NCBI GenBank assembly: GCA_030263285.1
Contig: SZYB01000001.1
Location: 428,911 to 492,910 of the forward strand
Length of the DNA: 64,000 nucleotides
Direction: 5' to 3'
Source of the DNA: Bergeyella sp.
GTDB taxonomy: Bacteria > Bacteroidota > Bacteroidia > Flavobacteriales > Weeksellaceae
Positions 1 through 10,131 of this stretch are shown here, one piece after another. The position numbers and the translations under genes are program-made. The number at the start of each line of letters is the position of its first letter. Within the stretch, counting starts at the first letter, position 1. Below the pieces are notes generated by a model. The model had not been told where the DNA came from. It ran no database searches and saw only the letters and a list, made by a program, of their open reading frames with translations.

Positions 1-1137
1 ATCCTATCCAAAACCCAAGTAGAACAGCTCAGCGTCAATTGCAAAAAACACAATATAGAGTTTTGGGGACTGGGAAACGAAAATCAGGGTATCGTGCATA
101 TCATAGCGCCAGAACTGGGCATCACACAACCCGGAATGAGCATCGTATGCGGAGACAGCCATACCTCCACTCATGGTGCGTTTGGAAGCATTGCCTTCGG
201 GATAGGAACCAGCCAGGTAGCGCTGGTCCTTGCCAGCCAGTGTTTACTAATGAATAAGCCCAAGCCTATGAGAGTAAATGTAAGTGGTAAACTCAAAGAA
301 AACGTATTGCCAAAGGATGTCATTCTCTATATTATCTCAAAGATAGGGACAGACGCCGGTACGGGCTATTTTTGTGAGTATACAGGGGAAGTTTTTGAAA
401 ATATGACCATGGAAGGGAGAATGACCATATGTAATATGAGTATAGAAATGGGAGCAAGAGGGGGAATGATAGCTCCGGACGAGGTAACTTTCGACTATAT
501 TAAAGGGAGAAAATATGCCCCTAAGGGTAAGGAGTTTGATAAGAACACAGAATACTGGAACACCCTAAAGTCGGATAAAGAAGCAAAATATGGTTTAGAA
601 TACCACTTTAATGCAGAGGATATCACTCCCATGATTACCTACGGAACCAATCCGGGGATGGGCATAAGCATCTATGATCGGATCCCCAGTCCCGAAAGTG
701 AATCCGAAGCAAAAGCCTTGGAATATATGGGACTCACTCAGGGGCAAAAAGCCTCTGATATTCCCGTGAGTTATGTATTTATAGGAAGCTGTACCAATGC
801 CAGGATAGAAGATTTTCGCTCCGCCGCAAGCTATATAAAAGGTAAAAAAAAGGCAAAAAACATCACGGCACTCCTCGTACCAGGATCTCGTCATGTGGCT
901 GAACAAATCAGGAAAGAGGGGCTGGATAAGATTTTCTCCGAAGCGGGTTTCCAGATTCGGGAGGCAGGATGCTCTGCATGTCTTGCCATGAATGAAGATA
1001 AAATTCCGGAAAAAGAATACTGTGTATCCACTTCAAACCGTAACTTTGAGGGACGTCAGGGTCCCGGCTCCAGAACTATCCTGGCCAGTCCGCTCACTGC
1101 GGCAATAGCTGCTGTAGAAGGAAGAATACAAATCTAA
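1..1137 (+). CDS. leuC: 3-isopropylmalate dehydratase large subunit, 5' end outside window
   Basis: With LeuD, isomerises 2-isopropylmalate to 3-isopropylmalate in leucine synthesis (cytoplasm). The frame is open from base 1, so 378 codons are present; the family is about 465 aa, so roughly the first 85-90 residues lie outside the window. The aconitase-type motif [13 protein letters not shown] is intact. The three [4Fe-4S] cysteine codons are visible at 790-792 (GSCTNAR) and at 970-972 and 979-981 (GCSACL). leuD follows after 17 bases and leuB directly after that, so this is the distal part of a leu operon. Nothing in the visible part suggests inactivation. Confidence 0.97.
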   Translation: MLSKTQVEQLSVNCKKHNIEFWGLGNENQGIVHIIAPELGITQPGMSIVCGDSHTSTHGAFGSIAFGIGTSQVALVLASQCLLMNKPKPMRVNVSGKLKENVLPKDVILYIISKIGTDAGTGYFCEYTGEVFENMTMEGRMTICNMSIEMGARGGMIAPDEVTFDYIKGRKYAPKGKEFDKNTEYWNTLKSDKEAKYGLEYHFNAEDITPMITYGTNPGMGISIYDRIPSPESESEAKALEYMGLTQGQKASDIPVSYVFIGSCTNARIEDFRSAASYIKGKKKAKNITALLVPGSRHVAEQIRKEGLDKIFSEAGFQIREAGCSACLAMNEDKIPEKEYCVSTSNRNFEGRQGPGSRTILASPLTAAIAAVEGRIQI

Positions 1138-1154
1138 CTCTCTTTGAAAAAACA

Positions 1155-1745
1155 ATGAAAAAGCTCAATACACTCAGCTCCACCGCCGTACCACTAGAAA
1201 TAGAAAATATAGATACAGATCAGATTATCCCTGCAAGATTTTTAAAAAGTATTGACAAAAAGGGATTTGGAGAGAATTTGTTCCGAGATTGGCGCTACGA
1301 TAAAAAGGGGGTCTTGAACAAAAATTTTATCCTCAATAATCCAAAATACTCCGGAGAAATTTTGGTCGCAGGCAACAATTTTGGTTGTGGCAGCAGTAGG
1401 GAACATGCCGCTTGGGCACTTACCGATTATGGGTTTCGGGTGGTGATTTCCAGTTTCTTCGCAGATATATTCAGAGGAAATGCTCTCAACAATGGTCTCC
1501 TTCCCATTCAGGTACCATCCGATTTTTTGAAAGATCTCCTACATACCGTGACCAACGCCCCAAAAACACAACTTCACGTAGATCTGAAGGCACAAAGTCT
1601 GAAATATTTAGATAAAGAAATAACATTTGGAATAGACAGTTACAAAAAACTTTGTCTTATGGAAGGATATGATGACATAGACTACCTTATGAGCAAGAAA
1701 GAGATAATAGAGCAATTTGAACAATACAAAAACAGACCTCACTAA
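1155..1745 (+). CDS. leuD: 3-isopropylmalate dehydratase small subunit
   Basis: Small (swivel-domain) subunit that completes the LeuCD isomerase. It is 196 aa, the usual length. Family signatures visible are the N-terminal [13 protein letters not shown] block (about residues 17-29) and [17 protein letters not shown], the substrate-contacting loop, followed by [16 protein letters not shown]. It lies 17 bases after leuC and 2 bases before leuB, which indicates co-transcription. The start ATG at 1155 gives the canonical N-terminus. Confidence 0.97.
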   Translation: MKKLNTLSSTAVPLEIENIDTDQIIPARFLKSIDKKGFGENLFRDWRYDKKGVLNKNFILNNPKYSGEILVAGNNFGCGSSREHAAWALTDYGFRVVISSFFADIFRGNALNNGLLPIQVPSDFLKDLLHTVTNAPKTQLHVDLKAQSLKYLDKEITFGIDSYKKLCLMEGYDDIDYLMSKKEIIEQFEQYKNRPH

Positions 1746-1747
1746 AT

Positions 1748-2869
1748 ATGAAAACTCAGTCCTACAAAATTGCTGTATTACCGGGAGATGGTATAGGTCC
1801 GGAGGTGGTAAAAGAATCCTTAAAAGTGTTAGAAACGGTAACCCGGATTTACGGTACTTCGTTTGAGTTTTTTCCTGCGAGTATAGGGGCAAAGGCCATT
1901 TATGAAACGGGAAATCCCCTGCCCGACGAAACGCTGGAAATATGTAAAGATGCTCATGCCATACTTTTTGGGGCAATAGGGGATCCCAGTTTTGATAACA
2001 ACCCTGAGGCAAAAGTACGTCCGGAACAGGGACTCCTAAAATTAAGAGAGGCACTGGGACTTTTTGCCAATATCCGACCCATAAAATCTTACGAAACCTT
2101 ATCCGAAATAAGCCCACTAAAAAAAGAAATCTTTGCAGGAACGGATATGGTCATCTATAGAGAGTTGATAAGCGGGATATATTTCGGAGAGAAAAAAACT
2201 TCAGAAGACGGTACAGAAGCTTATGATATTTGCTCTTATACAAAGTCCGAAATAGAAAAAATCGCTCAGTTAGCCTTTCAGGCAGCAGAGAAAAGAAGGA
2301 AAAAAGTCACCTTGGTAGATAAGGCAAATGTACTGGAAACCTCCAGACTCTGGAGAAGGACGTGTCAGGAAATTGCAAAACAATACCCAGGCGTGCATAT
2401 GGATTTCTTGTTTGTAGACAACGCTGCAATGCAACTAATCCTAAATCCAAAAAAATTTGATGTTATACTTACGGAAAACATGTTTGGAGACATCATCTCG
2501 GATGAAGGCAGTGTGATTGGAGGTTCCATAGGCCTCTTACCCTCTGCCTCCATAGGGGAGAAAAATGCCTTGTTTGAGCCCATACACGGTTCTTATCCTC
2601 AAGCCAAAGGAAAAAACACTGCAAACCCCATCGCCTCCATACTCAGTACCGCCATGATGCTGGATTATCTGGGGGAGAAAAAAACCGCCCACCATATTAC
2701 CCTGGCGGTAGAGGAAGCCCTTAATAACGGAGTGGTTTCTGAAGATCTCAACAAAAATAAAAATTTTTCCACATCGTTTATCGGGGATTACATATGTAAA
2801 GAACTATTACAAGAAATCTACTGCCGGGATAACGAAAATGTAAAAATAGGAAAATCTACCATCATATAA
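1748..2869 (+). CDS. leuB: 3-isopropylmalate dehydrogenase
   Basis: NAD-dependent oxidative decarboxylation of 3-isopropylmalate to 2-oxoisocaproate, the last committed step of leucine synthesis. It is 373 aa, normal for the family. The N-terminal [14 protein letters not shown] motif, the substrate segment around [16 protein letters not shown], the metal-binding region [16 protein letters not shown] and the cofactor region [13 protein letters not shown] are all present. It starts 2 bases after leuD. It ends in a short imperfect tandem repeat, and a TonB-dependent receptor gene converges on it 76 bases downstream. Confidence 0.97.
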   Translation: MKTQSYKIAVLPGDGIGPEVVKESLKVLETVTRIYGTSFEFFPASIGAKAIYETGNPLPDETLEICKDAHAILFGAIGDPSFDNNPEAKVRPEQGLLKLREALGLFANIRPIKSYETLSEISPLKKEIFAGTDMVIYRELISGIYFGEKKTSEDGTEAYDICSYTKSEIEKIAQLAFQAAEKRRKKVTLVDKANVLETSRLWRRTCQEIAKQYPGVHMDFLFVDNAAMQLILNPKKFDVILTENMFGDIISDEGSVIGGSIGLLPSASIGEKNALFEPIHGSYPQAKGKNTANPIASILSTAMMLDYLGEKKTAHHITLAVEEALNNGVVSEDLNKNKNFSTSFIGDYICKELLQEIYCRDNENVKIGKSTII

Positions 2870-2901
2870 CCCTACTGTTCTATCATATAAGCCTATTGTT
2901 C
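2861..2901. repeat. imperfect tandem repeat at the leuB stop codon
   Basis: A unit of about 20 bases starting ATCATATAA occurs twice (2861-2880 and 2882-2901) with two or three differences. The first copy contains the leuB stop codon. It is too short and imperfect to assign a role and may be a simple slippage duplication. Confidence 0.5.
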
Positions 2902-2945
2902 GTAGTTTCATGCGTATACTTATAAAGGTATTTTGTCGCTCCTCT

Positions 2946-5723
2946 CTATAGAGTAATATTGAGTCTAGTGAATAAAAATCTACCATTCATCCCGAACTGA
3001 GAGACATTTCTGGAATAGATGAATTGTTGTCCAGAAGTAAGAGCTGGAGGGTTTCTGTCTGGATAGACATCAAATAGATTGTTAGCTCCTATCGTAAGAC
3101 TAATATTTTTCTTAAACGCATAGGCTAGAGATAAATCGGTTACTATTTTTCCAGAATAAATTGGATGATTTACCTGCACGTCCTGTCCATTTATCTGTTG
3201 CGTTACTACTTTACCCGTGGGATCTGTCTCTGGATCGGTCACCTCACCAAAATATACATTTCTCAAAAAAAAGGTAAATCTATTTACCGTGATGGTATGA
3301 TTGAGGGAAGTTTTAAACCTAGGAAAGGCTTCTTCCAGATACACTCTACTTCTTTCTGAAAAATAGGTGTTAATTTGTCCTGCGTTTACCAGAATATCGG
3401 AACCATTAACCGCTCCTACTCTATGGGTTTTGCTTAGAGCAAGTGCAAGATCCGAGTTGAACTGCACATTCCCCAATGTTAATTTATGAGACACCACTCC
3501 TTCTATGCCTTTGGTTTCCGTATTGATTGCGTTGGCAAAAAAATTCGCCTGTGTGGCATTTGCTTTATCAAATGCTTCCTGCAGCAACTGTTCAGGAGAA
3601 CCCGAAGCATAACTTCCCGCCGGTCTCTTGAAGTAATCTGTAAGCACTATTCTGTCGTTGACACGAATAAAATAACCGTCTAACGTAATACTGAGGCGTA
3701 GCTCGGGTATTCTTGAGGTAAAACCTGCGGAGTAACTGATAGATTGCTCCTGCTTTAACTTGGGAATTCCAAAAATTTTAGCCGTATGTGTATTATTGGC
3801 AAAAGTTACTGCATTAAAGCCGTTGGGGAAGTTGTTCCTGAAAACAGTATTTGTAGAACTGTAATACATTTGCTGTAAAGAAGGCGCCCTAAAGCCTGTA
3901 GAGTGTGCTGCCCTGAAGTTGACGTAATCATTTATCTTATACCTTATAGCAATTTTATAATTAAGCGTAGAGCCAAAATCCGAATAATTTTCAAACCTCA
4001 AGGCTCCGCTCAGCAGCCATCTGTCGGTAATATCGAGTTCACTATCTAGATAAAGAGCCACGGATCTCCTGTTCTTATTCGTCGAACTGGAAGGTCTGAA
4101 ACCGGGAAATACCTGAGCTCCGCCGGGTCTGATATTTCCGAAAAAATCGGTAGGCAATAGAGAAACTGGAGTGGAAGACTGGATGATATTTCCCTTTACG
4201 TCATAACTTGCCCACGAGGCCTTTTCCCCCGATCTTATTTTATAATTCTCAAACCTTCCTTCTGCACCAAAAGCCACATTTAATCCCCTTAAAACACTAA
4301 ATTTTGTGCCAAAATCCAGATTGACGGTATTCTGAGAAAACCCTATACTTCCTGCATCAAAATTTGTTTTGCCGGGATAACGCATACTTGCATTGGCCGT
4401 ATTCTCTACAGAATAGTCAATAGTATTGCTCCCAAAAGTATTGCTGAGATCAAAATTTACCTTACCTAGTTTTCCCTTTATCCCCGAGGCAAGCGATACA
4501 TCTGTGATGGCAGAAACTATCTCCGGCAAAAATCCGTTGGGGTAAATAGAAGTGGAAGTACGCGCCTGATTGGGCTGTCTGTAATACCCCCCGGCATTAC
4601 CATTTCTTCTGGAATATCCCCCAAAGGCATACCCTTTTATGTCAGATGAAATCTCATATTCAGAATTCATAAATAACTGACCCGAAAACAATCGGGACTG
4701 CCCCACCCTCATGTTGTGATCATACCGGCTTCTTTTTCTGTACTTGAGCTCTTGGTCTGTGACATCAAACCTCAATGCGTCTTGCATTGCATTTATATTC
4801 CCCGCATTCCGGATTGCATCTTGTTGCTCTACAGTAAAATAATTTACATTGGATGCAAATTGTTTGATATAACTCAAAATCTGCGAAGCATTACTTGTAC
4901 TGTTTATATTACCGTAGAGGGAAGCTATATTTACTCCATTTTCTAAAGCTCTTTGTTCCACAGCATTATATGCATTGTATATGTTTCCCGAAAAAGCTCC
5001 CGCCCTTCTTGTATCTGCTCTGCGGATAAGACTCCCCGTTAGGTTGATAAATCCCTTGTTTCCTATTTTTGTTCCATAATTCAGGTCCAGCTGATATTTT
5101 TCTCCATCCCAACCCCCTTTATGATTATTACTTCCTCTGGAAGAAAAACCTCCACCCGTTATGGCAGCAGTGAGATTTTTTGTACTCTTTTTCAATACGA
5201 TATTGATCACCCCCGCAATGGCATCAGATCCGTACTGTGCCGACGCTCCATCTCTAAGCACCTCAATTCTCTCTATTGCAAAGCTAGGAATTGCATTCAT
5301 GTCTGTTCCTACCGCTCCCCTTCCTATACTTCCGTTAAGATTCACCAGTGCAGAAGTGTGTCTTCTCTTTCCATTAAGTAATGTGAGTACCTGGTCGGGT
5401 CCCAGCCCTCTGAGCGTGGCAGGGTCTATATGATCTGTACCATCCGCAATAGTGGTACTGTTTGAGGTAAAAGAAGGGATAGAATAACTAAGAATTTGTG
5501 AAAGATTAGTCTGTGGCAAAACAGGACTTTGTGCACCTACATTAATCACATCCACAGGAACAGGGGTGTCCGTGGCTACTCTGGCCTTATTTCTAGATCC
5601 TATAATGATTTTTATTTCTTCAATAGATCTTGTGTCGGCAGAATCTTTGGATTGTGATAGTAATCTCTCTCCAATAAAAAATAACACAACGAAAGCCAAA
5701 AATCTTCGGTAATTCACTTTCAT
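2946..5723 (-). CDS. TonB-dependent outer-membrane receptor
   Basis: 925-aa outer-membrane active transporter. The first ~24 residues are a signal peptide ending LLSQS. There is no carboxypeptidase-like N-terminal domain; the plug follows directly (about residues 55-185), with the typical TLRGLGPDQVLTLLNGKR and IERIEVLRDGASAQYGSDA motifs. The remainder is a large beta-barrel ending in a short hydrophobic C-terminus. The substrate cannot be read from the sequence, and no SusD partner is adjacent. A perfect -7 box (TATATTTG, complement of 5753-5760) lies upstream, so the leader would be about 20-25 bases. It diverges from the gamma-glutamyltransferase gene across ~110 bases. Confidence 0.93.
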   Translation of the reverse strand: MKVNYRRFLAFVVLFFIGERLLSQSKDSADTRSIEEIKIIIGSRNKARVATDTPVPVDVINVGAQSPVLPQTNLSQILSYSIPSFTSNSTTIADGTDHIDPATLRGLGPDQVLTLLNGKRRHTSALVNLNGSIGRGAVGTDMNAIPSFAIERIEVLRDGASAQYGSDAIAGVINIVLKKSTKNLTAAITGGGFSSRGSNNHKGGWDGEKYQLDLNYGTKIGNKGFINLTGSLIRRADTRRAGAFSGNIYNAYNAVEQRALENGVNIASLYGNINSTSNASQILSYIKQFASNVNYFTVEQQDAIRNAGNINAMQDALRFDVTDQELKYRKRSRYDHNMRVGQSRLFSGQLFMNSEYEISSDIKGYAFGGYSRRNGNAGGYYRQPNQARTSTSIYPNGFLPEIVSAITDVSLASGIKGKLGKVNFDLSNTFGSNTIDYSVENTANASMRYPGKTNFDAGSIGFSQNTVNLDFGTKFSVLRGLNVAFGAEGRFENYKIRSGEKASWASYDVKGNIIQSSTPVSLLPTDFFGNIRPGGAQVFPGFRPSSSTNKNRRSVALYLDSELDITDRWLLSGALRFENYSDFGSTLNYKIAIRYKINDYVNFRAAHSTGFRAPSLQQMYYSSTNTVFRNNFPNGFNAVTFANNTHTAKIFGIPKLKQEQSISYSAGFTSRIPELRLSITLDGYFIRVNDRIVLTDYFKRPAGSYASGSPEQLLQEAFDKANATQANFFANAINTETKGIEGVVSHKLTLGNVQFNSDLALALSKTHRVGAVNGSDILVNAGQINTYFSERSRVYLEEAFPRFKTSLNHTITVNRFTFFLRNVYFGEVTDPETDPTGKVVTQQINGQDVQVNHPIYSGKIVTDLSLAYAFKKNISLTIGANNLFDVYPDRNPPALTSGQQFIYSRNVSQFGMNGRFLFTRLNITL

Positions 5724-5752
5724 ACTTTATAATTTTTTTTGATAATTTATAA

Positions 5753-5760
5753 CAAATATA
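5753..5760 (-). promoter_or_regulatory. -7 promoter element for the TonB receptor
   Basis: The complement reads TATATTTG, a perfect match to the Bacteroidota -7 consensus TAnnTTTG, 30 bases before the receptor's ATG. No TTG at the usual spacing was found, so only the -7 half is supported. Confidence 0.45.
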
Positions 5761-5801
5761 GTTTAATCAAACTTCAGAAGGATTGTTTGATTCTAATATA
5801 G

Positions 5802-5832
5802 TTGTTTCTTTTCTACAATTTCGTTACATTTG
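5802..5832 (+). promoter_or_regulatory. Bacteroidota-type promoter TTG-N20-TACATTTG at ggt
   Basis: TTG at 5802-5804 and TACATTTG at 5825-5832 are separated by 20 bases, which fits the flavobacterial housekeeping promoter. The predicted transcription start, about 7 bases on, coincides with the ATG at 5836, so the mRNA would have almost no leader. Confidence 0.5.
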
Positions 5833-5835
5833 AGC

Positions 5836-7533
5836 ATGATAAAGTATTTTTTTGCGGGGATTCTGCTCGCATGTTCGTTGTGTTTTAATGGCCAATATAG
5901 AGGTTACAACACGGTAAAGGAGGTGGTGATAAAAGATAAAGGAGTAGTGGTGTCTGCTCACCCTCTGGCCAGTGAGGTGGGTGCCAAAATACTAAAAGCA
6001 GGGGGGAATGCTTTTGATGCAGCTATCGCCATACAGTACGTCTTGGCTGTAGTTTACCCTCAGGCAGGAAATATAGGAGGTGGCGGATTTTTGGTGGGAG
6101 TCAAAAAAAATGGGGAAAAACTTGCCCTTGATTACAGAGAAATTGCTCCGCGGAAGGCGACGCGTGACATGTATTTAGACAAAAATGGAAAAGCACGAAC
6201 CGATTGGTCTCAAAATGGAAGTCTTGCAGCAGGAATTCCGGGTTCTGTGGCGGGCTTGTTTGCTATGCAAAAGCACGGAAATTTCCCTATGGAATTGCTT
6301 ATAGAACCCGCTATAGATATAGCCGAAAAAGGATTTGCCATCACAAAAAGAGAAGCCGATTTACTCAATCAAGAAAGAGCCGGTTTTGTAAAATACAATA
6401 GATTCCCCACTGCTTTTGTAAAAAATACCCAATGGAAAGAAGGCGATCTTCTTATCCAGAAAGATCTGGCAGAAACATTAAGGAGAATCAAGAAATATGG
6501 TGCCAAAGGGTTTTATGAAGGAAAAACCGCCTCGCTTATTGTGGAAGAGATGAAAAAAGGCAAAGACGTTAAAGGCATTATAAGTAAAGAGGACCTAAAG
6601 AGTTATAAAGTGAGAGAAAGAATCCCGATCACTTTTTCTTATAAGGGTCACGAAATCGTAACCATGCCCCTACCCTCCAGTGGAGGAATTCTGCTGACAC
6701 AAATGTTGAAAATGTCTTCTTATGAGAATCTGGAACAATACCAGCAAAATTCTTATCCCGCAGTGCAGATCATGACAGAAGCAGAGAGAAGAGCCTATTC
6801 TGACCGTGCAAAATATATGGGAGATCCGGCTTTTGTAGAGGACAAAACTTCCTGGCTCATTTCTGACGAACATCTTAAAGAACTTTGGGAATCGTATAAA
6901 AAAAATCAAGCCACTCCCAGTTCTTTCTTCCAAGAATCACCTAAAAAAAAGGAATCTGCGGAAACTACGCATGTGTCTGTTCTGGACAAAGAAGGAAATG
7001 CGGTTTCTGTTACTACCACCCTAAACGGACTCTACGGAAGTAAAGTAGTAGTAAAGGATGCAGGATTCTTTCTCAATAACGAAATGGATGATTTTTCTAT
7101 AAAACCGGGAGTTCCCAATCTGTACGGAGCCGTAGGTGGAGAAGCGAACGCCATTGCACCAGGAAAGGAAATGCTCTCCTCCATGACTCCTACAGTAATA
7201 TTGAAAGATGGAAAGATATTTATGGTAGTGGGTACTCCGGGAGGAACCACTATCCCCACTTCCGTCTACCAGACCATCGTAGACGTTATAGACTTTAAAG
7301 TGCCTGCTTCTATTACTATAAATGCCCCAAAATTTCATCATCAGTGGCTTCCCGACAGGATAGATTATGAAGAAGGATTCCCAAAACATACGCTCAAAGA
7401 GCTGGAAAAAACAGGATATAAAACCTTTAAAAGAGATCCCATAGGAAGAACGGAACTCATCATAAAAGATGAAAACAAGACCATTACTGCCGTGGCCGAT
7501 GGACGTGGTGACGATTCTGTAGGAGTAGAATAA
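5836..7533 (+). CDS. ggt: gamma-glutamyltransferase precursor
   Basis: Exported enzyme that cleaves the gamma-glutamyl bond of glutathione and related peptides; it is self-processed into two subunits. A signal peptide covers about the first 22 residues (hydrophobic run, then NGQ). The N-terminal GNAFDAAIA and PQAGNIGGGGF blocks are canonical. The autoprocessing nucleophile is the second Thr of ETTHVSV, followed by NEMDDFS, and the PLPSSGG oxyanion motif is present. Length (565 aa) is typical. I prefer ATG 5836 over the in-frame TTG 5830, because 5825-5832 looks like a -7 promoter box. The gene ends before a strong shared hairpin terminator. Glutathione or cysteinyl-glycine scavenging could supply cysteine to a cell that has lost sulfate reduction (inference). 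Confidence 0.95.
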   Translation: MIKYFFAGILLACSLCFNGQYRGYNTVKEVVIKDKGVVVSAHPLASEVGAKILKAGGNAFDAAIAIQYVLAVVYPQAGNIGGGGFLVGVKKNGEKLALDYREIAPRKATRDMYLDKNGKARTDWSQNGSLAAGIPGSVAGLFAMQKHGNFPMELLIEPAIDIAEKGFAITKREADLLNQERAGFVKYNRFPTAFVKNTQWKEGDLLIQKDLAETLRRIKKYGAKGFYEGKTASLIVEEMKKGKDVKGIISKEDLKSYKVRERIPITFSYKGHEIVTMPLPSSGGILLTQMLKMSSYENLEQYQQNSYPAVQIMTEAERRAYSDRAKYMGDPAFVEDKTSWLISDEHLKELWESYKKNQATPSSFFQESPKKKESAETTHVSVLDKEGNAVSVTTTLNGLYGSKVVVKDAGFFLNNEMDDFSIKPGVPNLYGAVGGEANAIAPGKEMLSSMTPTVILKDGKIFMVVGTPGGTTIPTSVYQTIVDVIDFKVPASITINAPKFHHQWLPDRIDYEEGFPKHTLKELEKTGYKTFKRDPIGRTELIIKDENKTITAVADGRGDDSVGVE

Positions 7534-7649
7534 ATCTTCTATATTTTTTATATCGGGTTCAACACGGTTGTAGCTTTGCTCCACTCTTACTGGGGCAAAT
7601 CAGAATAAAATTAAAACGCAGCGCATTTTCTGCCCAGTTTGGTATAATT

Positions 7650-7703
7650 ACTCACAAAAAAGAAAGAGATCTAAAAAATTAGATCTCTTTCTTTTTTGTG
7701 AGT
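7650..7703. terminator. bidirectional terminator, 25-bp perfect stem
   Basis: 7650-7674 and 7679-7703 are perfect inverted copies around a 4-base A loop. The stem carries A-runs on one side and T-runs on the other, so it can terminate both ggt (+) and the converging permease gene (-). Confidence 0.9.
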
Positions 7704-7727
7704 ATTACCAAATAAATACCTTATTTA

Positions 7728-9200
7728 TTATTTTTTATCATTATTCAGTTTCGAATGGTTTTTACCGTATAAAAAATAAACAATAAGTCCTATAGCAAGC
7801 CATATCCCAAGCCTTTCCCAGCTTTTTAGGGGAAGCCCGGCCATAAGAAGTACACAAATTATAATCCCCAGCATGGGTACCAAAGGAACCAGTGGTGTCT
7901 TAAAACTTCTTTTCATATCCGGGTGAGTTTTCCGCATAACAATAACCCCTAAACAAACCAAAGTAAAAGCAAATAAAGTCCCTATGCTTACCATATGTCC
8001 CAGCTCTGAAATAGGAACAAAACCCGCTAGTATACTTACAAAAACCAAAAAAACAAGATTGGTTTTCCATGGAGTTTTATTTTTAGGGTGTAGTTCGCTG
8101 AAAAATTTAGGAAGAAGTCCATCTGTACTCATTGAATAAAAAACCCTACTCTGCCCCATAAGCATAACCAAAATAACGGTAGTGTAACCTGCCACAATAG
8201 CAAGTGTCATAGAAGAATTAATGAAAGTATATCCCGTTTTTGCAAACGCGGTAGCTACCGGACTGGCATCATCCTTAAACACCGTATAATTTTCTAACCC
8301 TGTAAGCACGTAAGAGAACAATACGTACAGAATGGTACAAATGATCAAAGAACCAATAATGCCTATGGGCATATTTCTCTGAGGATTTTTGGCTTCCTGT
8401 GCCGCTGTACTCACCGCATCAAAACCTATAAAAGCAAAAAACAATACCCCCGCTCCCCTCAAAACTCCACTCCAGCCATAACGCCCATAAAAATCGCTGC
8501 GGAAAAAATCCAAAAGACCTATATCCCCAGATTTTAGCATTTCCTCCCCTTCATTTGTGGGGATGAAGGGTACGTGATTCGCATGATTTATAAAATTCCA
8601 GCCAAGTACGATAAACAAAACGACAACAGATACCTTGAGTACCACCAGTATATTGTTCATGAGGGCAGACTCTCTTATCCCTTTTATAAGCAAAAGAGAT
8701 AAAATACATACAATAAATACAGCGGGAAGATTTACTAATCCTCCTTCCCATGGACCATATAAAAATTCTTTAGGAATGGCAATCCCAAACTGAGAAAATA
8801 ATTTTGCTACATATTGTGACCAACTGGCAGAAACCGCTGCAGAAGCCAAAGCATATTCTAAAACCAGATCCCAACCTATAACCCAAGCAACAAATTCTCC
8901 CATGGTAGCGTAAGAATAGGTGTAAGCACTTCCTGCCACCGGAATCATGGAGGCAAATTCTGCATAACATAAACCTGCAAAAGCACATCCTATAGCAGCA
9001 AAAATAAATGACAAAATCACAGCAGGACCCGCATTTTCCGCAGCGGTAATACCTGTAAGTGAAAATAGACCCGCCCCAATAATGGCCCCTACCCCCAAGG
9101 AAATAAGCGCTCTGGCTCCCAGTGTTTTGCTAAGTCCTCCCACATCCTGCGCCTCTTCCTGAAGGCTTTTTATAGATTTCGTTTTCCAAAGATTTGACAT
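7728..9200 (-). CDS. APC-family amino-acid permease
   Basis: 490-aa inner-membrane transporter of the amino acid-polyamine-organocation superfamily (CAT/YfnA-like). About 12 hydrophobic segments are visible. TM1 carries the unwound G-rich substrate/ion motif GVGAIIGAGLF, and TM2-3 carry CYAEFASMIPVAGSAYTY. It is a paralogue of the permease at 35941: the two share these motifs and the C-terminal signature (A)IGL-VYFLYG-HSKL. The substrate is unknown; cationic or branched-chain amino acids are likely from the family. It is transcribed alone, with a strong terminator 24 bases after the stop. Confidence 0.9.
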   Translation of the reverse strand: MSNLWKTKSIKSLQEEAQDVGGLSKTLGARALISLGVGAIIGAGLFSLTGITAAENAGPAVILSFIFAAIGCAFAGLCYAEFASMIPVAGSAYTYSYATMGEFVAWVIGWDLVLEYALASAAVSASWSQYVAKLFSQFGIAIPKEFLYGPWEGGLVNLPAVFIVCILSLLLIKGIRESALMNNILVVLKVSVVVLFIVLGWNFINHANHVPFIPTNEGEEMLKSGDIGLLDFFRSDFYGRYGWSGVLRGAGVLFFAFIGFDAVSTAAQEAKNPQRNMPIGIIGSLIICTILYVLFSYVLTGLENYTVFKDDASPVATAFAKTGYTFINSSMTLAIVAGYTTVILVMLMGQSRVFYSMSTDGLLPKFFSELHPKNKTPWKTNLVFLVFVSILAGFVPISELGHMVSIGTLFAFTLVCLGVIVMRKTHPDMKRSFKTPLVPLVPMLGIIICVLLMAGLPLKSWERLGIWLAIGLIVYFLYGKNHSKLNNDKK

Positions 9201-9397
9201 GCTTTTTTATTTTCGAGTTAAAAAACGACTACTAATTTATAAATTTTTTTATCAAACCTTCATTCAAATGTCTTTTTTATAAAGAAATACATTTTTATTA
9301 TCCTAATTCTCATCTTGGCAAAATCCAATTACATTCCATTTTTCTACACATAAGATTTTGGTTAGCTTTAGCCATATAATTTTAAAAATATTTTGTT

Positions 9398-10078
9398 TTG
9401 ATTGATTTTTATGAATTTATCATGAAACCCTACCAAAATTCTCCTCTAATAATCATGGAAGCGGTAGGGTGCTTTTTCGGTATCTTGAGCGTCTATTTTT
9501 CTGTAAAAAAAAATATTTGGGTGTATCCTACAGGAATTATATCTACCTCTGCATATACCTACATACTGTTAAAAGTAGGCCTTATAGGTGATACGCTCAT
9601 CAATATGTATTATACCATTATGAGCATCTATGGCTGGATTTTATGGGCCAAAAATTCTTCGGAAGAAGATACGGTACAAGTACAATGGGCCACAAAAAGT
9701 GACAGATTAAAAGCAGGAATTTTGTTCTTTTTCAGCATAATGTTTGTGCTCTTCGTTTATTACCTTAAACCATTTATTCACCCTCTTTCTCCTTCCGAAA
9801 AGGCTTCTCCAGGATTGCACCATCTTGATCTTGCAAACTGGCTGGATATTATAGTCACTGCTATATTTTTTGTGGGCATGTGGCTTATGGCCAAAAGAAG
9901 AATAGACAACTGGCTTTTTTGGATCACAGGAGATCTTGTCTCCATCCCTATGTACGCTTATAAGGGACTAGGAATCACAATGTTTCAATATTGTGTTTTT
10001 ATCATTATGGCCATCACAGGATTTTACCACTGGAAAAAAGGAGCAAAAAAAGCAGATCCTCTCATGAAGGGATTATGA
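9398..10078 (+). CDS. pnuC: nicotinamide riboside transporter PnuC
   Basis: Membrane protein (226 aa from TTG) that facilitates uptake of nicotinamide riboside for NAD salvage. Family features are GCFFGILSVYFSVKKN near the N-terminus, VYPTGIISTSAY, and the central GDTLINMYYTIMSIYGWILW followed by W-rich helices. Seven or so hydrophobic segments are visible. The start is uncertain: TTG 9398 keeps the conserved FxxxPYxN segment in frame, ATG 9422 would remove eight residues, and an in-frame stop lies at 9383-9385. No kinase gene is adjacent and I see no riboswitch upstream. Confidence 0.9.
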   Translation: MIDFYEFIMKPYQNSPLIIMEAVGCFFGILSVYFSVKKNIWVYPTGIISTSAYTYILLKVGLIGDTLINMYYTIMSIYGWILWAKNSSEEDTVQVQWATKSDRLKAGILFFFSIMFVLFVYYLKPFIHPLSPSEKASPGLHHLDLANWLDIIVTAIFFVGMWLMAKRRIDNWLFWITGDLVSIPMYAYKGLGITMFQYCVFIIMAITGFYHWKKGAKKADPLMKGL

Positions 10079-10131
10079 AAAACTTGTTCTATTCAACAAA
10101 TTTCAAAACAAAACAACCCACCATTATATGT

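Noticed and set aside
595..2117. Antisense open frames over leuC and leuB (595-906 and 1608-2117, minus)
   Set aside because: They overlap well-conserved leu genes, have no family resemblance and arise from codon bias.
9201..9397. Riboswitch in front of pnuC
   Set aside because: No conserved aptamer-like stems or known motif could be recognised in this AT-rich leader.
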